DNA of 60,934 nucleotides from DATHSY01 sp046729855 (GTDB lineage Bacteria; Actinomycetota; UBA4738; HRBIN12): positions 1 to 60,934 of the forward strand of contig JBKPHM010000104.1 in the NCBI GenBank assembly GCA_046729855.1, in the 5' to 3' direction. Position 1 is the stretch's first letter. Every line of letters starts with the position of its first letter. A program made the translations under genes and the position numbers. The notes below the pieces were generated by a model, which searched no databases, was not told the origin of the DNA, and saw nothing but the letters and a program-made list of their open reading frames with translations. Below, in pieces: positions 8,104-16,591 of this stretch.

Positions 8104-9648
8104 GTGGCCCTGACCGTCCGCGACATCCTGGCCGTCCCAGGCCTGGCCCTGCGGCCGGTCGCCGGCGAGCGATGCCTCGATCGACCGGTCCGGTGGGTGC
8201 ACGCGAGCGAGCTCGAGGACCCGACCCCGTGGCTGAAGGGCGGCGAGATCCTGCTCACGACCGGCGCCGCCGTGGGCACTACCCCGGCCCGGCAGCGGGC
8301 GTATGTCCGCCGGCTGGTCGACGCGGGCCTGGCGGGGCTCGGGTTCGGGACGGGGTTCTCGCACGACAAGATCCCGAAGGCGATCGCGACGGCGGCCGAG
8401 GAGCTGGGGTTCCCGGTGTTCGAGGTGCCCTACCCGGTCCCGTTCATCGCGATCACCGAGGCCGTGTTCACGCGACTGGCCGCGGAGCAGTACGACGTGC
8501 TCCAGCGCGCCGTCGACGCCGAGCAGCAGCTCACGCGCGTCGTCATGGAGGGAGACGGCGTCGAGGGCATCGCTCGCTCGCTCGCGTCGGTGACCGGCGG
8601 GTGGGCGCTGGTGCTCGACCTGCACGGGATGCCGCTCGCGGCCACCTCCGGCGCGGCGCGGCAGCGGGCGACGCGCGTCTGGGAGGAGCTCCGGGGCTCT
8701 CGTCCTGACGGGACCGGCTTCAGCCTCACGCTCGTCGACCGTGGCCACCACGTCTGGGTCCAGCCCGTCAGCGCGGGCCGTCGCGTCGAGGCGTTCCTGG
8801 CCGTCGGCAAGCCGGACGCGCCCGGGCAATTCGACCGGATCGTCACGGCGCACGCGCTCTCGTTGTTCGCGATCGAGCTGGGGAAGGCGCGCGCCGTCGC
8901 CGAGGCCGAGCGACGGCTTCAGGGCGATTTCTTCGACGGCCTCGCCGCGGGGAGCCTGCCGGCCCACGAGGTGGCGCGGGGGCTCGGCCGTTTCGGCTTC
9001 GCGCGCGACGGGAGGGTCGTCGCGCTCTCGATCGAGAGCGACGGCGACGCCGACCTCGCCTACGCCGCGGAGGACTTGCTGTCGCGCTCGGGCACGCCCT
9101 ACCTGATCTCGCCGTTCGACGGCGGCGTCCACGCGCTGGTCCTGGAGGGCGCGAGGCCGGATCTGGACGAGCTGCGCGCGAGGCTGGCGGAGCACCTCGG
9201 GCAGGCCGTTCGGGTCGGCGCCGGCGGTGCGGTCGAGCCGACCCAGGTCGGGCGCGGCGTTCGGGAGTCGCGGTATGCGCTCCAGGTCTGCCGCCTCGAG
9301 GGCTGGGGATCGGCCGGCTTCGACGACCTCGGGACGTACCGGCTGCTCCTGTCGATGGCCGAGCCGGACGCGCTCCGCGCGTTCGCCGACAGCCTGCTGG
9401 CTCCGCTCGACGACTACGACCGGGCGCACGGCGGCGAGCTCCAGGCCTCCCTGCGGGCGTTCCTCCAGCACAACGCGCGATGGGAGACCGCCGCCTCCGA
9501 GCTCTACGTCCACCGCCACACGCTCCGGTACCGGATGCGCAAGGTCGAGGAGCTGACCGCGCGAGACCTCTCGTCGAGCTTCGACCGCATGGAGTTCTGG
9601 CTCGCGCTGCGGGCTCGGGAGCTACTCGCCGCCGAGGCCGACGCATGA
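8104..9648 (+). CDS. PucR-family transcriptional regulator of the gabT/aldehyde dehydrogenase cluster
   Basis: A 514-residue regulator with an N-terminal PucR sensor domain (about residues 1-125, containing VRWVHASELEDPTPWLKGGEILLTTG). A central region related to GGDEF-like linker segments follows, and then a C-terminal PucR helix-turn-helix (ELYVHRHTLRYRMRKVEELT, just before the C-terminus). Family members sense purine or amino-acid catabolites and usually activate neighbouring catabolic genes. The GTG start at 8104 is fixed by TACAAT six bases upstream, which implies a leaderless mRNA. Similar dyads lie in its own promoter, in front of gabT and in front of the aldehyde dehydrogenase gene, so it probably controls all three. 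The effector is unknown; GABA or an aminoaldehyde fits the context. Confidence 0.88.
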   Translation: MALTVRDILAVPGLALRPVAGERCLDRPVRWVHASELEDPTPWLKGGEILLTTGAAVGTTPARQRAYVRRLVDAGLAGLGFGTGFSHDKIPKAIATAAEELGFPVFEVPYPVPFIAITEAVFTRLAAEQYDVLQRAVDAEQQLTRVVMEGDGVEGIARSLASVTGGWALVLDLHGMPLAATSGAARQRATRVWEELRGSRPDGTGFSLTLVDRGHHVWVQPVSAGRRVEAFLAVGKPDAPGQFDRIVTAHALSLFAIELGKARAVAEAERRLQGDFFDGLAAGSLPAHEVARGLGRFGFARDGRVVALSIESDGDADLAYAAEDLLSRSGTPYLISPFDGGVHALVLEGARPDLDELRARLAEHLGQAVRVGAGGAVEPTQVGRGVRESRYALQVCRLEGWGSAGFDDLGTYRLLLSMAEPDALRAFADSLLAPLDDYDRAHGGELQASLRAFLQHNARWETAASELYVHRHTLRYRMRKVEELTARDLSSSFDRMEFWLALRARELLAAEADA

Positions 9649-9657
9649 CGCCGCGGT

Positions 9658-9672
9658 TGTCCGACCGGTACA
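9658..9672. promoter_or_regulatory. Candidate PucR operator 3, upstream of the aldehyde dehydrogenase gene
   Basis: TGTCCG-ACC-GGTACA keeps 10 of 12 arm positions of the perfect dyad TGTACG-N3-CGTACA. It is centred near 9665, about 76 bases before the start point predicted from CATACT at 9729-9734. That is nearly the same geometry as operator 2 at gabT. Confidence 0.45.
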
Positions 9673-9728
9673 GCGCCGCCCGCCGGGACGGCCGGAACGT
9701 CGAGTAGCGGCTCTTCGAGGTGCCGCGG

Positions 9729-9734
9729 CATACT
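9729..9734 (+). promoter_or_regulatory. Candidate -10 box of the aldehyde dehydrogenase gene
   Basis: CATACT lies about 58 bases before the ATG at 9792, and GGGGAGGG directly precedes the start codon. No clear -35 hexamer is seen, which is consistent with an activator-dependent promoter. Confidence 0.4.
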
Positions 9735-9791
9735 TGATGATCGCGAGGCCCGCCGGGTGCTCGTCGTGACATCGTTTCGAGGGGAGGGCAC

Positions 9792-11237
9792 ATGGCCGAG
9801 CTGAAGACGTGGGGCATGTTCATCGGCGGCAAGTGGGTCGAGTCGGACCGAGGTGAGATCGAGGATGACATCGACCCGTCGACCGGCGAGGCGGTCGCAA
9901 GGATCCAGGTCGGCACCCGTGAGGACGCGGACGCCGCCGTCCAGGCGGCTCTGATGGCCTATGACGAGGTCTGGTTCGACACGCCGCCCAAGGAGCGCTC
10001 GGCGATGATGTTCAAGCTCGCCGACGCCATGGAGGCCGACGCCGACGAGCTCGCCCGTCTGGAGGCCGAGGACGTCGGCAAGCCGATCGAGGTCTCGAAG
10101 GCCGACATCCCGTTCATCATCGACAACCTGCGGTTCTTCGCGGGTGCCGCGCGCCTGCAGGAGGGCAAGTCGGCGGGCGAGTACGAGAAGGGCTACACGA
10201 GCATGATCCGGCGGGAGCCGCTGGGCGTGACGGTCGGGATCTGCCCGTGGAACTACCCGCTGATGATGGCGATCTGGAAGCTCGGCCCGGCGCTCGCGGC
10301 GGGCAACGTCTCGATCATCAAGCCCGCCGAGGTCACGCCCCGCACGACGCTGCGCCTGGCCGAGCTCTCCCAGGACATCCTGCCGCCCGGCGTCTTCAAC
10401 GTCGTGACCGGCCATGGCTCGGAGATCGGCGACCAGCTCGTGATCAACAAGGACGTCCGTTTGGTATCCGTTACCGGCGACACCGCGACCGGCAAGGTCA
10501 TCGCGTCACGCGGCGGCGAGTCGAACGTAAAGCGGATGCACCTCGAGCTCGGCGGGAAGGCGCCGGTCGTGGTTTTCGACGACGCGCCGCTCGAGGCGCT
10601 GGTCGAGACGCTCAAGTTCGCCGGCTACACGAACACGGGCCAGGACTGCACCGCCTCGTGCCGTGTCGTGGCGGGCCCCGGGATCTACGAGGACCTTCTC
10701 GCGGAGCTGGTTCCGGCGGTCGAGTCGATCAAGGTCGGCGACATCATGGATACCTCCGTCGAGATGGGGCCGCTCGTGTCCGGCAAGCAGCGCGAGAGCG
10801 TCGCGGGGTTCGTCGACCGGGCGCAGGATGCCGGCGCGAAGGTGCTCACGGGCGGCGAGCAGATCGACCGCAACGGCTTTTACTACAAGCCCACCGTCGT
10901 CACCGACGTCGACCAGAGATCCGAGATCGTGCAGCAGGAGGTCTTCGGGCCCGTCGTGACCGTCCAGCGGTTCAACGACGAGGACCAGGCCGTCCAGTGG
11001 GCGAACGACGTCGTGTACGGCCTCGCGTCGTCGGTGTGGTCGAAGGACACGGGCCGCGCCATGCGAGTCGCGCGCCGGCTGCAGTACGGCGCGGTCTGGG
11101 TCAACACGCACTTCATGATCACGGCCGAGATGCCTCACGGCGGGTACAAGGAGAGCGGGTACGGCAAAGACATGTCGATGTACTCGCTCGAGGACTACAC
11201 GCAGATCAAGCACGTGATGGTGTCGCTGGAGAACTGA
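9792..11237 (+). CDS. Aldehyde dehydrogenase, probably 4-aminobutyraldehyde dehydrogenase
   Basis: A 481-residue NAD(P)-dependent aldehyde dehydrogenase. The general base is Glu252 in LELGGKAP, and the catalytic cysteine is about residue 286 in GQDCTASC. PWNYPL and KPAEVTP are the usual cofactor-binding segments, and the C-terminal PHGGYKESGYGKDM is the motif of the betaine/aminobutyraldehyde group (YdcW/PuuC/BetB type). In this context it most likely oxidises 4-aminobutyraldehyde from putrescine to 4-aminobutyrate, the substrate of the nearby gabT. Betaine aldehyde dehydrogenase is the main alternative. Start: ATG with GGGGAGGG five bases upstream. A strong hairpin separates it from the second aldehyde dehydrogenase. 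Confidence 0.85.
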   Translation: MAELKTWGMFIGGKWVESDRGEIEDDIDPSTGEAVARIQVGTREDADAAVQAALMAYDEVWFDTPPKERSAMMFKLADAMEADADELARLEAEDVGKPIEVSKADIPFIIDNLRFFAGAARLQEGKSAGEYEKGYTSMIRREPLGVTVGICPWNYPLMMAIWKLGPALAAGNVSIIKPAEVTPRTTLRLAELSQDILPPGVFNVVTGHGSEIGDQLVINKDVRLVSVTGDTATGKVIASRGGESNVKRMHLELGGKAPVVVFDDAPLEALVETLKFAGYTNTGQDCTASCRVVAGPGIYEDLLAELVPAVESIKVGDIMDTSVEMGPLVSGKQRESVAGFVDRAQDAGAKVLTGGEQIDRNGFYYKPTVVTDVDQRSEIVQQEVFGPVVTVQRFNDEDQAVQWANDVVYGLASSVWSKDTGRAMRVARRLQYGAVWVNTHFMITAEMPHGGYKESGYGKDMSMYSLEDYTQIKHVMVSLEN

Positions 11238-11242
11238 TCCTC

Positions 11243-11317
11243 CGGCGAACGAACCGAACACGCGGACGGCCCGGGCGGGGGCAGGCCCGCCCCGGGCCGT
11301 CGGCACGGCGAACGAAC
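11243..11317 (+). terminator. Hairpin flanked by 12-base direct repeats between the two aldehyde dehydrogenase genes
   Basis: Near-complementary GC-rich arms (11265-11280 and 11286-11301) form a stem of about 14-16 base pairs around a five-base loop. The direct repeat CGGCGAACGAAC occurs on each side, at 11243-11254 and 11306-11317. There is no U-tract, so it is more likely an attenuating or RNA-stabilising element than a classical terminator. Confidence 0.45.
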
Positions 11318-11333
11318 GGAGCGTGAGGTCGCC

Positions 11334-12761
11334 ATGGCGACGAGACCCTTCCTGGTGAACGGTGAGTGGCGTACGGGCGAGGGGACCTTCGAGGTGAAGA
11401 GCCCCTACGACCAGAGCGCGGTCGCGCAGATTGGCGTCCCGACCGAGCGCGACGTTGAGGAGGCGGTCGCGACCGCCGCCGCAACGTTCGACGAGTCGCG
11501 GCGCCTGCCGGTCCACGCTCGCTCGGAGGCCCTCGACCACATCTCGAGGCGTCTGGCCGACACGCTGGACGAAAACGCCGAGCTGATCGCGCGTGAGGGG
11601 GGCAAGCCGATCAAGTGGGCCAAGATCGAGGCGACCCGCGCCATCTCGACGTTCCGCTGGGCGTCGGAGGTCCTGCGTCACGGCGAGGACGAGTTCATGC
11701 GCCTGGACACCGAGGCCTCGCTCGGATCGCGGGTCGGCATCCTGCGGCGGTTCCCGCTCGGGCCGGTGCTCGGGATCACGCCGTTCAACTTCCCGCTGAA
11801 CCTGGTCGCGCACAAGGTCGCTCCGGCCCTGGCCGTCGGCGCCCCGATCGTCGTGAAGCCGGCGCACGTGACCCCGATCGGGGCGCTCCGTCTGGCCGAG
11901 TTCTTCGCCGAGACCGAGCTGCCGCGTGGGATGTACCAGGTCGTCCCGGTGTCCTCGAAGGTCGCCGACGGCATGGCCCGCGACCCGCGGTTCCGGAAGA
12001 TCTCGTTCACCGGTTCCGCCGAGATCGGTTGGTACCTGAAGGGCGTCGACCCCAAGAAGCACATCACGCTCGAGCTGGGTGGGAACGCGGGGGTGATCGT
12101 CCACTCGGACGCCGACCTCGACCTGGCCGCCACACGGATCGCGATCGGCGGCTACTACCAGGCCGGGCAGAGCTGCATCAGCGTGCAGCGGGTTCTGGTG
12201 CAGTCCGAGGTCTACGCCGACTTCGCAGCCCGGCTGACCAAGCAGGTCGAATCGCTGAAGTACGGCGACCCGATGGACCCGACCGTCGATGTGGGTCCGG
12301 TGATCGACAAGGACAACGTCGCGCGGATCGATGACTGGGTGCAGGAAGCGGTATCGCAGGGCGCCGAGGTGCTAACCGGCGGCAAGGCCGATGGGCCGTT
12401 CTACGTGCCGACGCTGCTATCCGACGTGAAACCCGAGATGAAGGTCTGCCGCGAGGAGATCTTCGGCCCGGTGGTGACGATGCAGCCGTACCAGACGTTC
12501 GAGCAGGCGCTGGCGATGGTCAACGACTCGCGTTACGGGCTGCAGGCGGGCGTGTTCACGAACGACATCAACCGCGCGTTCGAGGCGCACCGCACGCTCG
12601 AGGTCGGCGGCGTGATCGTCAACGACATGTCGGCGTTCCGCGCCGACCAGATGCCGTACGGCGGCTCGAAGGACTCCGGCTTCGGTCGCGAGGGCCTGCG
12701 GTTCGCGATGGAGGAGATGACCGAGCCGAGGATCATGGTCCTCTCCCACGTACCGCTCTGA
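11334..12761 (+). CDS. Aldehyde dehydrogenase family protein, possibly succinate-semialdehyde dehydrogenase
   Basis: A 475-residue aldehyde dehydrogenase clearly distinct from its upstream neighbour. It has the general base in LELGGNAG and the nucleophile in GQSCIS; PFNFPLN and KPAHVTP form the cofactor site. The PFNFPLN, EEIFGPVV and QMPYGGSKDSGFGREG motifs resemble the group containing lactaldehyde dehydrogenase and non-phosphorylating glyceraldehyde-3-phosphate dehydrogenase. The neighbouring gabT would produce succinate semialdehyde, so a succinate-semialdehyde dehydrogenase role is inferred from context only. The ATG start is preceded by GGAGCGTGAGG. The gene is convergent with the secreted protease. 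Confidence 0.82.
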   Translation: MATRPFLVNGEWRTGEGTFEVKSPYDQSAVAQIGVPTERDVEEAVATAAATFDESRRLPVHARSEALDHISRRLADTLDENAELIAREGGKPIKWAKIEATRAISTFRWASEVLRHGEDEFMRLDTEASLGSRVGILRRFPLGPVLGITPFNFPLNLVAHKVAPALAVGAPIVVKPAHVTPIGALRLAEFFAETELPRGMYQVVPVSSKVADGMARDPRFRKISFTGSAEIGWYLKGVDPKKHITLELGGNAGVIVHSDADLDLAATRIAIGGYYQAGQSCISVQRVLVQSEVYADFAARLTKQVESLKYGDPMDPTVDVGPVIDKDNVARIDDWVQEAVSQGAEVLTGGKADGPFYVPTLLSDVKPEMKVCREEIFGPVVTMQPYQTFEQALAMVNDSRYGLQAGVFTNDINRAFEAHRTLEVGGVIVNDMSAFRADQMPYGGSKDSGFGREGLRFAMEEMTEPRIMVLSHVPL

Positions 12762-12774
12762 CAAGACAGAGCCC

Positions 12775-14598
12775 TCACGCCTCGTACGTGATGCGCAGCT
12801 CGTCGGCCGATGAAACGAACCGATCGGTCGAGGTCGTGCATCGGACGCGGATGCGGACGTCGCCCGAACCGGACCTGCCGCCGACGTACGCCGATGCGGT
12901 GGTGGGGAGAGGCTCGGACACACGGACCTCGGTTGGGCCGATGTCTCGGGAGTCGACGCCTACCCACCGCCGTTTCGCCCACGACCAGACCGCGATCGTC
13001 TGCGTGCAGGTCCTGGAGTTGCTTCCAGCGTAGGTCACGCCGACCCCGGTCGCATCGTTCGGGACCTGAGCGAACCGTCCGTACCAGGCCGTCGTATACC
13101 GCTCCCCCGACGACCTGACCCGGACGTACGTTCCATCGTCCGCGTCGAGCGAAGCCGCCCCGCCCGATCTGAGCCTGCCGACGAGGACGCGGAGATCCAC
13201 CGGCGTCACGGAGGCCGGTGCCATCACGTCGGGGAGGCGGCCCCATGACAGGTACCCGAAGTATCTGCCGGTGATCGGGTCCTGCGGGTCGCCGCGGAAC
13301 CCGAAGCCGCCGGCCTCGGTCCGTGCCTGCGCCTCGGCTCGGAGGCGATCGATCATGCCAGAAGGCGGCAACCGTGCGCACGGGCCCGCGTCGCCGCCCT
13401 CGTCGATGCAAAGCGCTACGACACCGGCGACGTGCGGCGCAGCCATGCTCGTTCCCGATGCAATGCCGTACGCGCCGGGGCGCGTCGACCGGATGCACAC
13501 GCCAGGGGCGGCGATGGTGTGTTCCTGACCGGCCGGCGTCGCGGCGAAGTTGGAGAACGTAGCGGGTGCATCGTCCTGTTGGCCCGAGATGCACGCCGGA
13601 GCGGGCCCGCTCGCGCCCGCCCGGCCGTCGCTGTCCGACATCGCTGTCACGGTCAGCACTTCCGGGTACGCGGCCGGCACCGCCGGCGCGAGCGGGTCGT
13701 CGAAGCGCTGTCCTTCGTTGCCCGCCGCCGCGACCACGAGAACGCCCGCCTCCACCGCGCGGCAGATCGCGAGGTGCAACGCATCGTTCGTCGCCGGGCA
13801 CGCCGTGACGGGCGGACCGACGCCGCCGAGGCTCATGTTGGCCACGCTGACGTCGTTCGTCGCCTCGGCGTCGGTCCGCGTGCTGACCACCCAGTCGAGA
13901 CCGCAGATCATGCTCGACCAGGTCCCCGCGCCACGGGCGTCGAGGACCTTGACCGCGAACACCGTCGTTCCGGGCGCCACCCCGGTCACGCCGGCGCCGT
14001 CGTTGCGGGCGGCGATCGTCCCCGCCACGTGCGTCCCGTGGCCGTGGTCGTCGTCGGGCGGCGCCGGTCCGACGCAGTTCGCTCCCGGCCGGACGTCCAG
14101 ATCCGGATGGTCGAGATCGATGCCGGTGTCGATCACGGCCACGTTGACCGAGCTGGCCTCGTGCACCACCGTCTGACCCGCGGCCTCGATCCGCCGCGCG
14201 CTCTTCGCTGGCGTGTCGCCGGCCACGAGCGGGACGGCGGCGAACGCCGCGACGGGCCGATCGCGCACGACGTACGCGACGTTCGGGTCGTTGCGAAGGG
14301 CCGCGACCTCCGCGTCCGACAGCGCCGCCGCGAACCCCTCGATCGCATGGGAGTACCGCTCTGTCGCTCGCACACCGAGCGCGGCCTCCAGGCGATCGGT
14401 CAACACCCCGGGAGCCGCGACCGTCGACCCGTAGACGACGATGTACCGGCCCGCCGCCGCCTCGGCCGGCGGCACCGACGCCGCACGCGCGACGCCGATC
14501 GTGGCCGCGACGATCAGGAGCCTACGGAGCGCGTCGTTCCGGTTCACGGTGTAATCGATACCCGACGCGGCGTGGCGGCGACTCGGTCGTTCGGTCAT
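12775..14598 (-). CDS. Secreted subtilisin-family serine protease (S8)
   Basis: A 607-residue exported protease. A basic N-terminal leader (to about residue 48, ending AEAAAG) looks like a long signal peptide. An I9 propeptide-like domain follows (about 50-115, YIVVY...VAYVVRD), then the catalytic domain. The triad is Asp157 (VIDTGID), His187 (HGHGTHVAG) and Ser384 (SGTSMAAPHVAG), with the oxyanion Asn294 in AAGNEG. A C-terminal strand-rich region (about 465-607) is probably a binding or stability domain. The signal peptide would look more normal if translation began at the GTG near 14547; I keep the ATG at 14598 because AAGGGAA precedes it. It is probably a scavenging protease. Confidence 0.88.
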   Translation of the reverse strand: MTERPSRRHAASGIDYTVNRNDALRRLLIVAATIGVARAASVPPAEAAAGRYIVVYGSTVAAPGVLTDRLEAALGVRATERYSHAIEGFAAALSDAEVAALRNDPNVAYVVRDRPVAAFAAVPLVAGDTPAKSARRIEAAGQTVVHEASSVNVAVIDTGIDLDHPDLDVRPGANCVGPAPPDDDHGHGTHVAGTIAARNDGAGVTGVAPGTTVFAVKVLDARGAGTWSSMICGLDWVVSTRTDAEATNDVSVANMSLGGVGPPVTACPATNDALHLAICRAVEAGVLVVAAAGNEGQRFDDPLAPAVPAAYPEVLTVTAMSDSDGRAGASGPAPACISGQQDDAPATFSNFAATPAGQEHTIAAPGVCIRSTRPGAYGIASGTSMAAPHVAGVVALCIDEGGDAGPCARLPPSGMIDRLRAEAQARTEAGGFGFRGDPQDPITGRYFGYLSWGRLPDVMAPASVTPVDLRVLVGRLRSGGAASLDADDGTYVRVRSSGERYTTAWYGRFAQVPNDATGVGVTYAGSNSRTCTQTIAVWSWAKRRWVGVDSRDIGPTEVRVSEPLPTTASAYVGGRSGSGDVRIRVRCTTSTDRFVSSADELRITYEA

Positions 14599-14782
14599 TT
14601 CCCTTGCGGCGGAAGGCGTCGCCGATCATGCCTAGCCGCAACCGGCTACCGATGCCTGACTACGGCTCGACCCGTCGATCGGTTGCCGATCGGCGCGCCG
14701 GCGGAGAACGCTCTACGCTGACCGGGCGGGTTCGATTCGGACCTCCCGTCGTGCCCTGTCAGGCGTGCCGCGGGGCTCGCGC

Positions 14783-14788
14783 TACGCT
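14783..14788 (+). promoter_or_regulatory. -10 box of the small membrane protein gene at 14795
   Basis: TACGCT ends six bases before the GTG at 14795, which implies a leaderless transcript. The rest of 14599-14794 holds a second TACGCT-like box near 14713 and no gene that I can see. Confidence 0.5.
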
Positions 14789-14794
14789 GGTCGC

Positions 14795-15121
14795 GTGGAC
14801 GCGCGGACACTGTTGTTCATCGCCGCCGGGTTCGGCCTGGTCGTTGCCGTGTTGATCACGGCGCTGACGATCTCGTCGCGGTTCGGCGGGACGATCAACC
14901 TGGCGGCCGAGCAGCCCCACCGGCCGTGGTGGGGCAACCCGGTCGTCTGGCTGCTGGTCGGGGCGGCGTTTACGGTGGTCGGGCTGTTCGTGTTCCCCAA
15001 GATCTTCGGGTTCGCGTTCCTGTTCCTCCCGCTGATCTGGATCAGTCGGTTCGGCAAGCGCCGGTGGAACCCCGACGACGCGAACCGTCGCCCGCCCGAC
15101 GACCAGCCGATGGGGTCCTAG
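14795..15121 (+). CDS. Small membrane protein, unknown function
   Basis: A 108-residue protein with hydrophobic segments at about residues 4-25, 50-66 and 70-86. The C-terminal tail is hydrophilic and Pro/Asp/Arg-rich. I do not recognise the family. The GTG at 14795 is chosen over earlier in-frame codons because TACGCT lies six bases before it. It precedes the F420-type oxidoreductase in the same direction, with a 51-base gap, and may be co-expressed with it. Confidence 0.6.
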   Translation: MDARTLLFIAAGFGLVVAVLITALTISSRFGGTINLAAEQPHRPWWGNPVVWLLVGAAFTVVGLFVFPKIFGFAFLFLPLIWISRFGKRRWNPDDANRRPPDDQPMGS

Positions 15122-15172
15122 TCCGTCGCCTCGGCCGATCGGCGAACCGATCGCGAGTGCAACGATGGAGCC

Positions 15173-16168
15173 ATGAGCGGAGGGACGACCGGCGATGCGA
15201 AGCGCGGTCGCGACCACGGACCGACCGGGCTCGCGATCCGCGACCCGATCGACTGGCCGTCCCTGGTCGAGGTCGCGCAGACGGCCGAGCGCACGGGCTA
15301 CCGGACGCTGCTCCTGCCGGAGATCACCGGCCGTGAGACCTTCTCGACCCTCGCGGCGCTCGCCGGAAAGACCGAGGGGCTCGGCCTCGCGACCGGCGTG
15401 ATCCCGATCGGGGCGCGGTCGCTCCCCGTGACGGCGATGGCCGCGGCCACGGTCCACGACGTTTCCGGCGGCCGGATGATCCTCGGACTGGGCACGGGCC
15501 CGGCCGGACGGGGGGCGCTGGACCGTCTGCGGTCGTTCGTCCTCGCCGCTCGGGAGGCGCTCGCCGGACAGCCGATCCGCGACGAGCGGCGGGAGGAGGT
15601 GTTCCGGCTATCGGTCGCGCTGCCTCAGGGTCCCCCTCCGATCTGGATCGCCGCGCTCGGTCCGCGGGCGATGCGCCTGGCCGGCGAGGTCGCCGACGGA
15701 GTCATCCTCAACTGGTGCCCACCCGAGCGGGTCGCGTTCGCGCAGGAGCGGATAGCCGAGGGGGCCGATGCCGCAGGGCGCGACCCGGCCGCCGTCACGG
15801 TCGCGGTGTACATCCGCTCGGTGGTCGGGCAGGAACGCGAGCACGCGATGCCGGCGCTCCGGACTGCGGCCGGTCAGTATGCGTCGTACCCCGCATACCG
15901 GCGCCAGTTCGAGCAGGTCGGGCTGGGGAACGAGGCCGCCGCAGCCGCGGCGGCGATCCGCAACGGCCGGCCCGAACGCGTGCCAGATGCCCTGATCGAC
16001 GCCGTCTGCGTCGTGGGAGAGGTCGGGGCCGCGCGCTCTCGCCTGCGGGCGTACCGCGAGGCGGGCGCCGACCTGCCGGTCGTGTACCCGGTGTCCGTCC
16101 TCGACGCCGAGTCGTCGATCGTCGGGACGCTGTTCGCCCTTGCCCCGACGCCTGCCGTGGAGGCCTGA
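15173..16168 (+). CDS. LLM-class flavin/F420-dependent oxidoreductase
   Basis: A 331-residue TIM-barrel protein of the bacterial luciferase superfamily. Characteristic segments are LLLPEITGRETFSTLAALA, GLGLATGVIPIGARS, HDVSGGRMILGLGTG and the late PPPIWIAALGPRAMRLAGEVADGV. In actinobacteria most such proteins use F420, as methylene-tetrahydromethanopterin reductase does, but FMN cannot be excluded from sequence alone. The substrate is unknown. The nearby FrhB-like protein and ferredoxin could supply reduced F420 electrons; this is contextual inference. The ATG start has GGAG immediately upstream and an AACGAT box before that. Confidence 0.82.
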   Translation: MSGGTTGDAKRGRDHGPTGLAIRDPIDWPSLVEVAQTAERTGYRTLLLPEITGRETFSTLAALAGKTEGLGLATGVIPIGARSLPVTAMAAATVHDVSGGRMILGLGTGPAGRGALDRLRSFVLAAREALAGQPIRDERREEVFRLSVALPQGPPPIWIAALGPRAMRLAGEVADGVILNWCPPERVAFAQERIAEGADAAGRDPAAVTVAVYIRSVVGQEREHAMPALRTAAGQYASYPAYRRQFEQVGLGNEAAAAAAAIRNGRPERVPDALIDAVCVVGEVGAARSRLRAYREAGADLPVVYPVSVLDAESSIVGTLFALAPTPAVEA

Positions 16169-16261
16169 CGGGCCGACGATCCGGGGGGTGCTGCCGTGCC
16201 GTCCGCTCGGTTGTAGACTCGGGATTTGCAAGGTGTGCACCGTGGAAAAAGGGGAAACCTG

Positions 16262-16591
16262 ATGACCTACACCATCTGCGAGCCCTGCATCGATGTGAAG
16301 GACCGTGGCTGCGTGGACGAGTGCCCGGTCGATTGCATCTACGAGGGTGGGCGCATGCTCTACATCCATCCCGACGAGTGCGTCGACTGCGGCGCGTGTG
16401 AGCCGGTCTGTCCGGTGACGGCGATCTTCTACGAGGACGACGTCCCGGCGGAGTGGAAACCGTTCACGCCGATCAACGCGGAGTTCTTCGCCGACTCGGT
16501 CAGTGGGATCGGGTCCCCGGGCGGCGCCGCCCAGGTCGGACCGACCACCGCCGATCATCCGACCGTCGCCGCCTGGGCGGCCGCCGGGTAG
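16262..16591 (+). CDS. fdxA: 7Fe ferredoxin, FdxA type
   Basis: A 109-residue ferredoxin. Cysteines in CEPCIDVKDRGCVDECPVDC and CVDCGACEPVCPV match the [3Fe-4S]/[4Fe-4S] ferredoxins of actinobacteria, as do the YEGGRMLYI segment and the C-terminal helix region. It is a soluble single-electron carrier. Translation starts at the ATG at 16262, after AAAAAGGGGAAACCTG; a TAGACT box at 16214-16219 gives a short leader. Its stop codon abuts the end of the convergent FrhB-like gene with no base between them. Pairing with that iron-sulfur flavoprotein is plausible but unproven. Confidence 0.92.
   Translation: MTYTICEPCIDVKDRGCVDECPVDCIYEGGRMLYIHPDECVDCGACEPVCPVTAIFYEDDVPAEWKPFTPINAEFFADSVSGIGSPGGAAQVGPTTADHPTVAAWAAAG

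Noticed and set aside
16226..16261. An earlier in-frame start for fdxA that would add 12 residues (MQGVHRGKRGNL)
   Set aside because: The conserved ferredoxin begins at MTYTICEPC, and the AAAAAGGGG ribosome site lies directly before that ATG.
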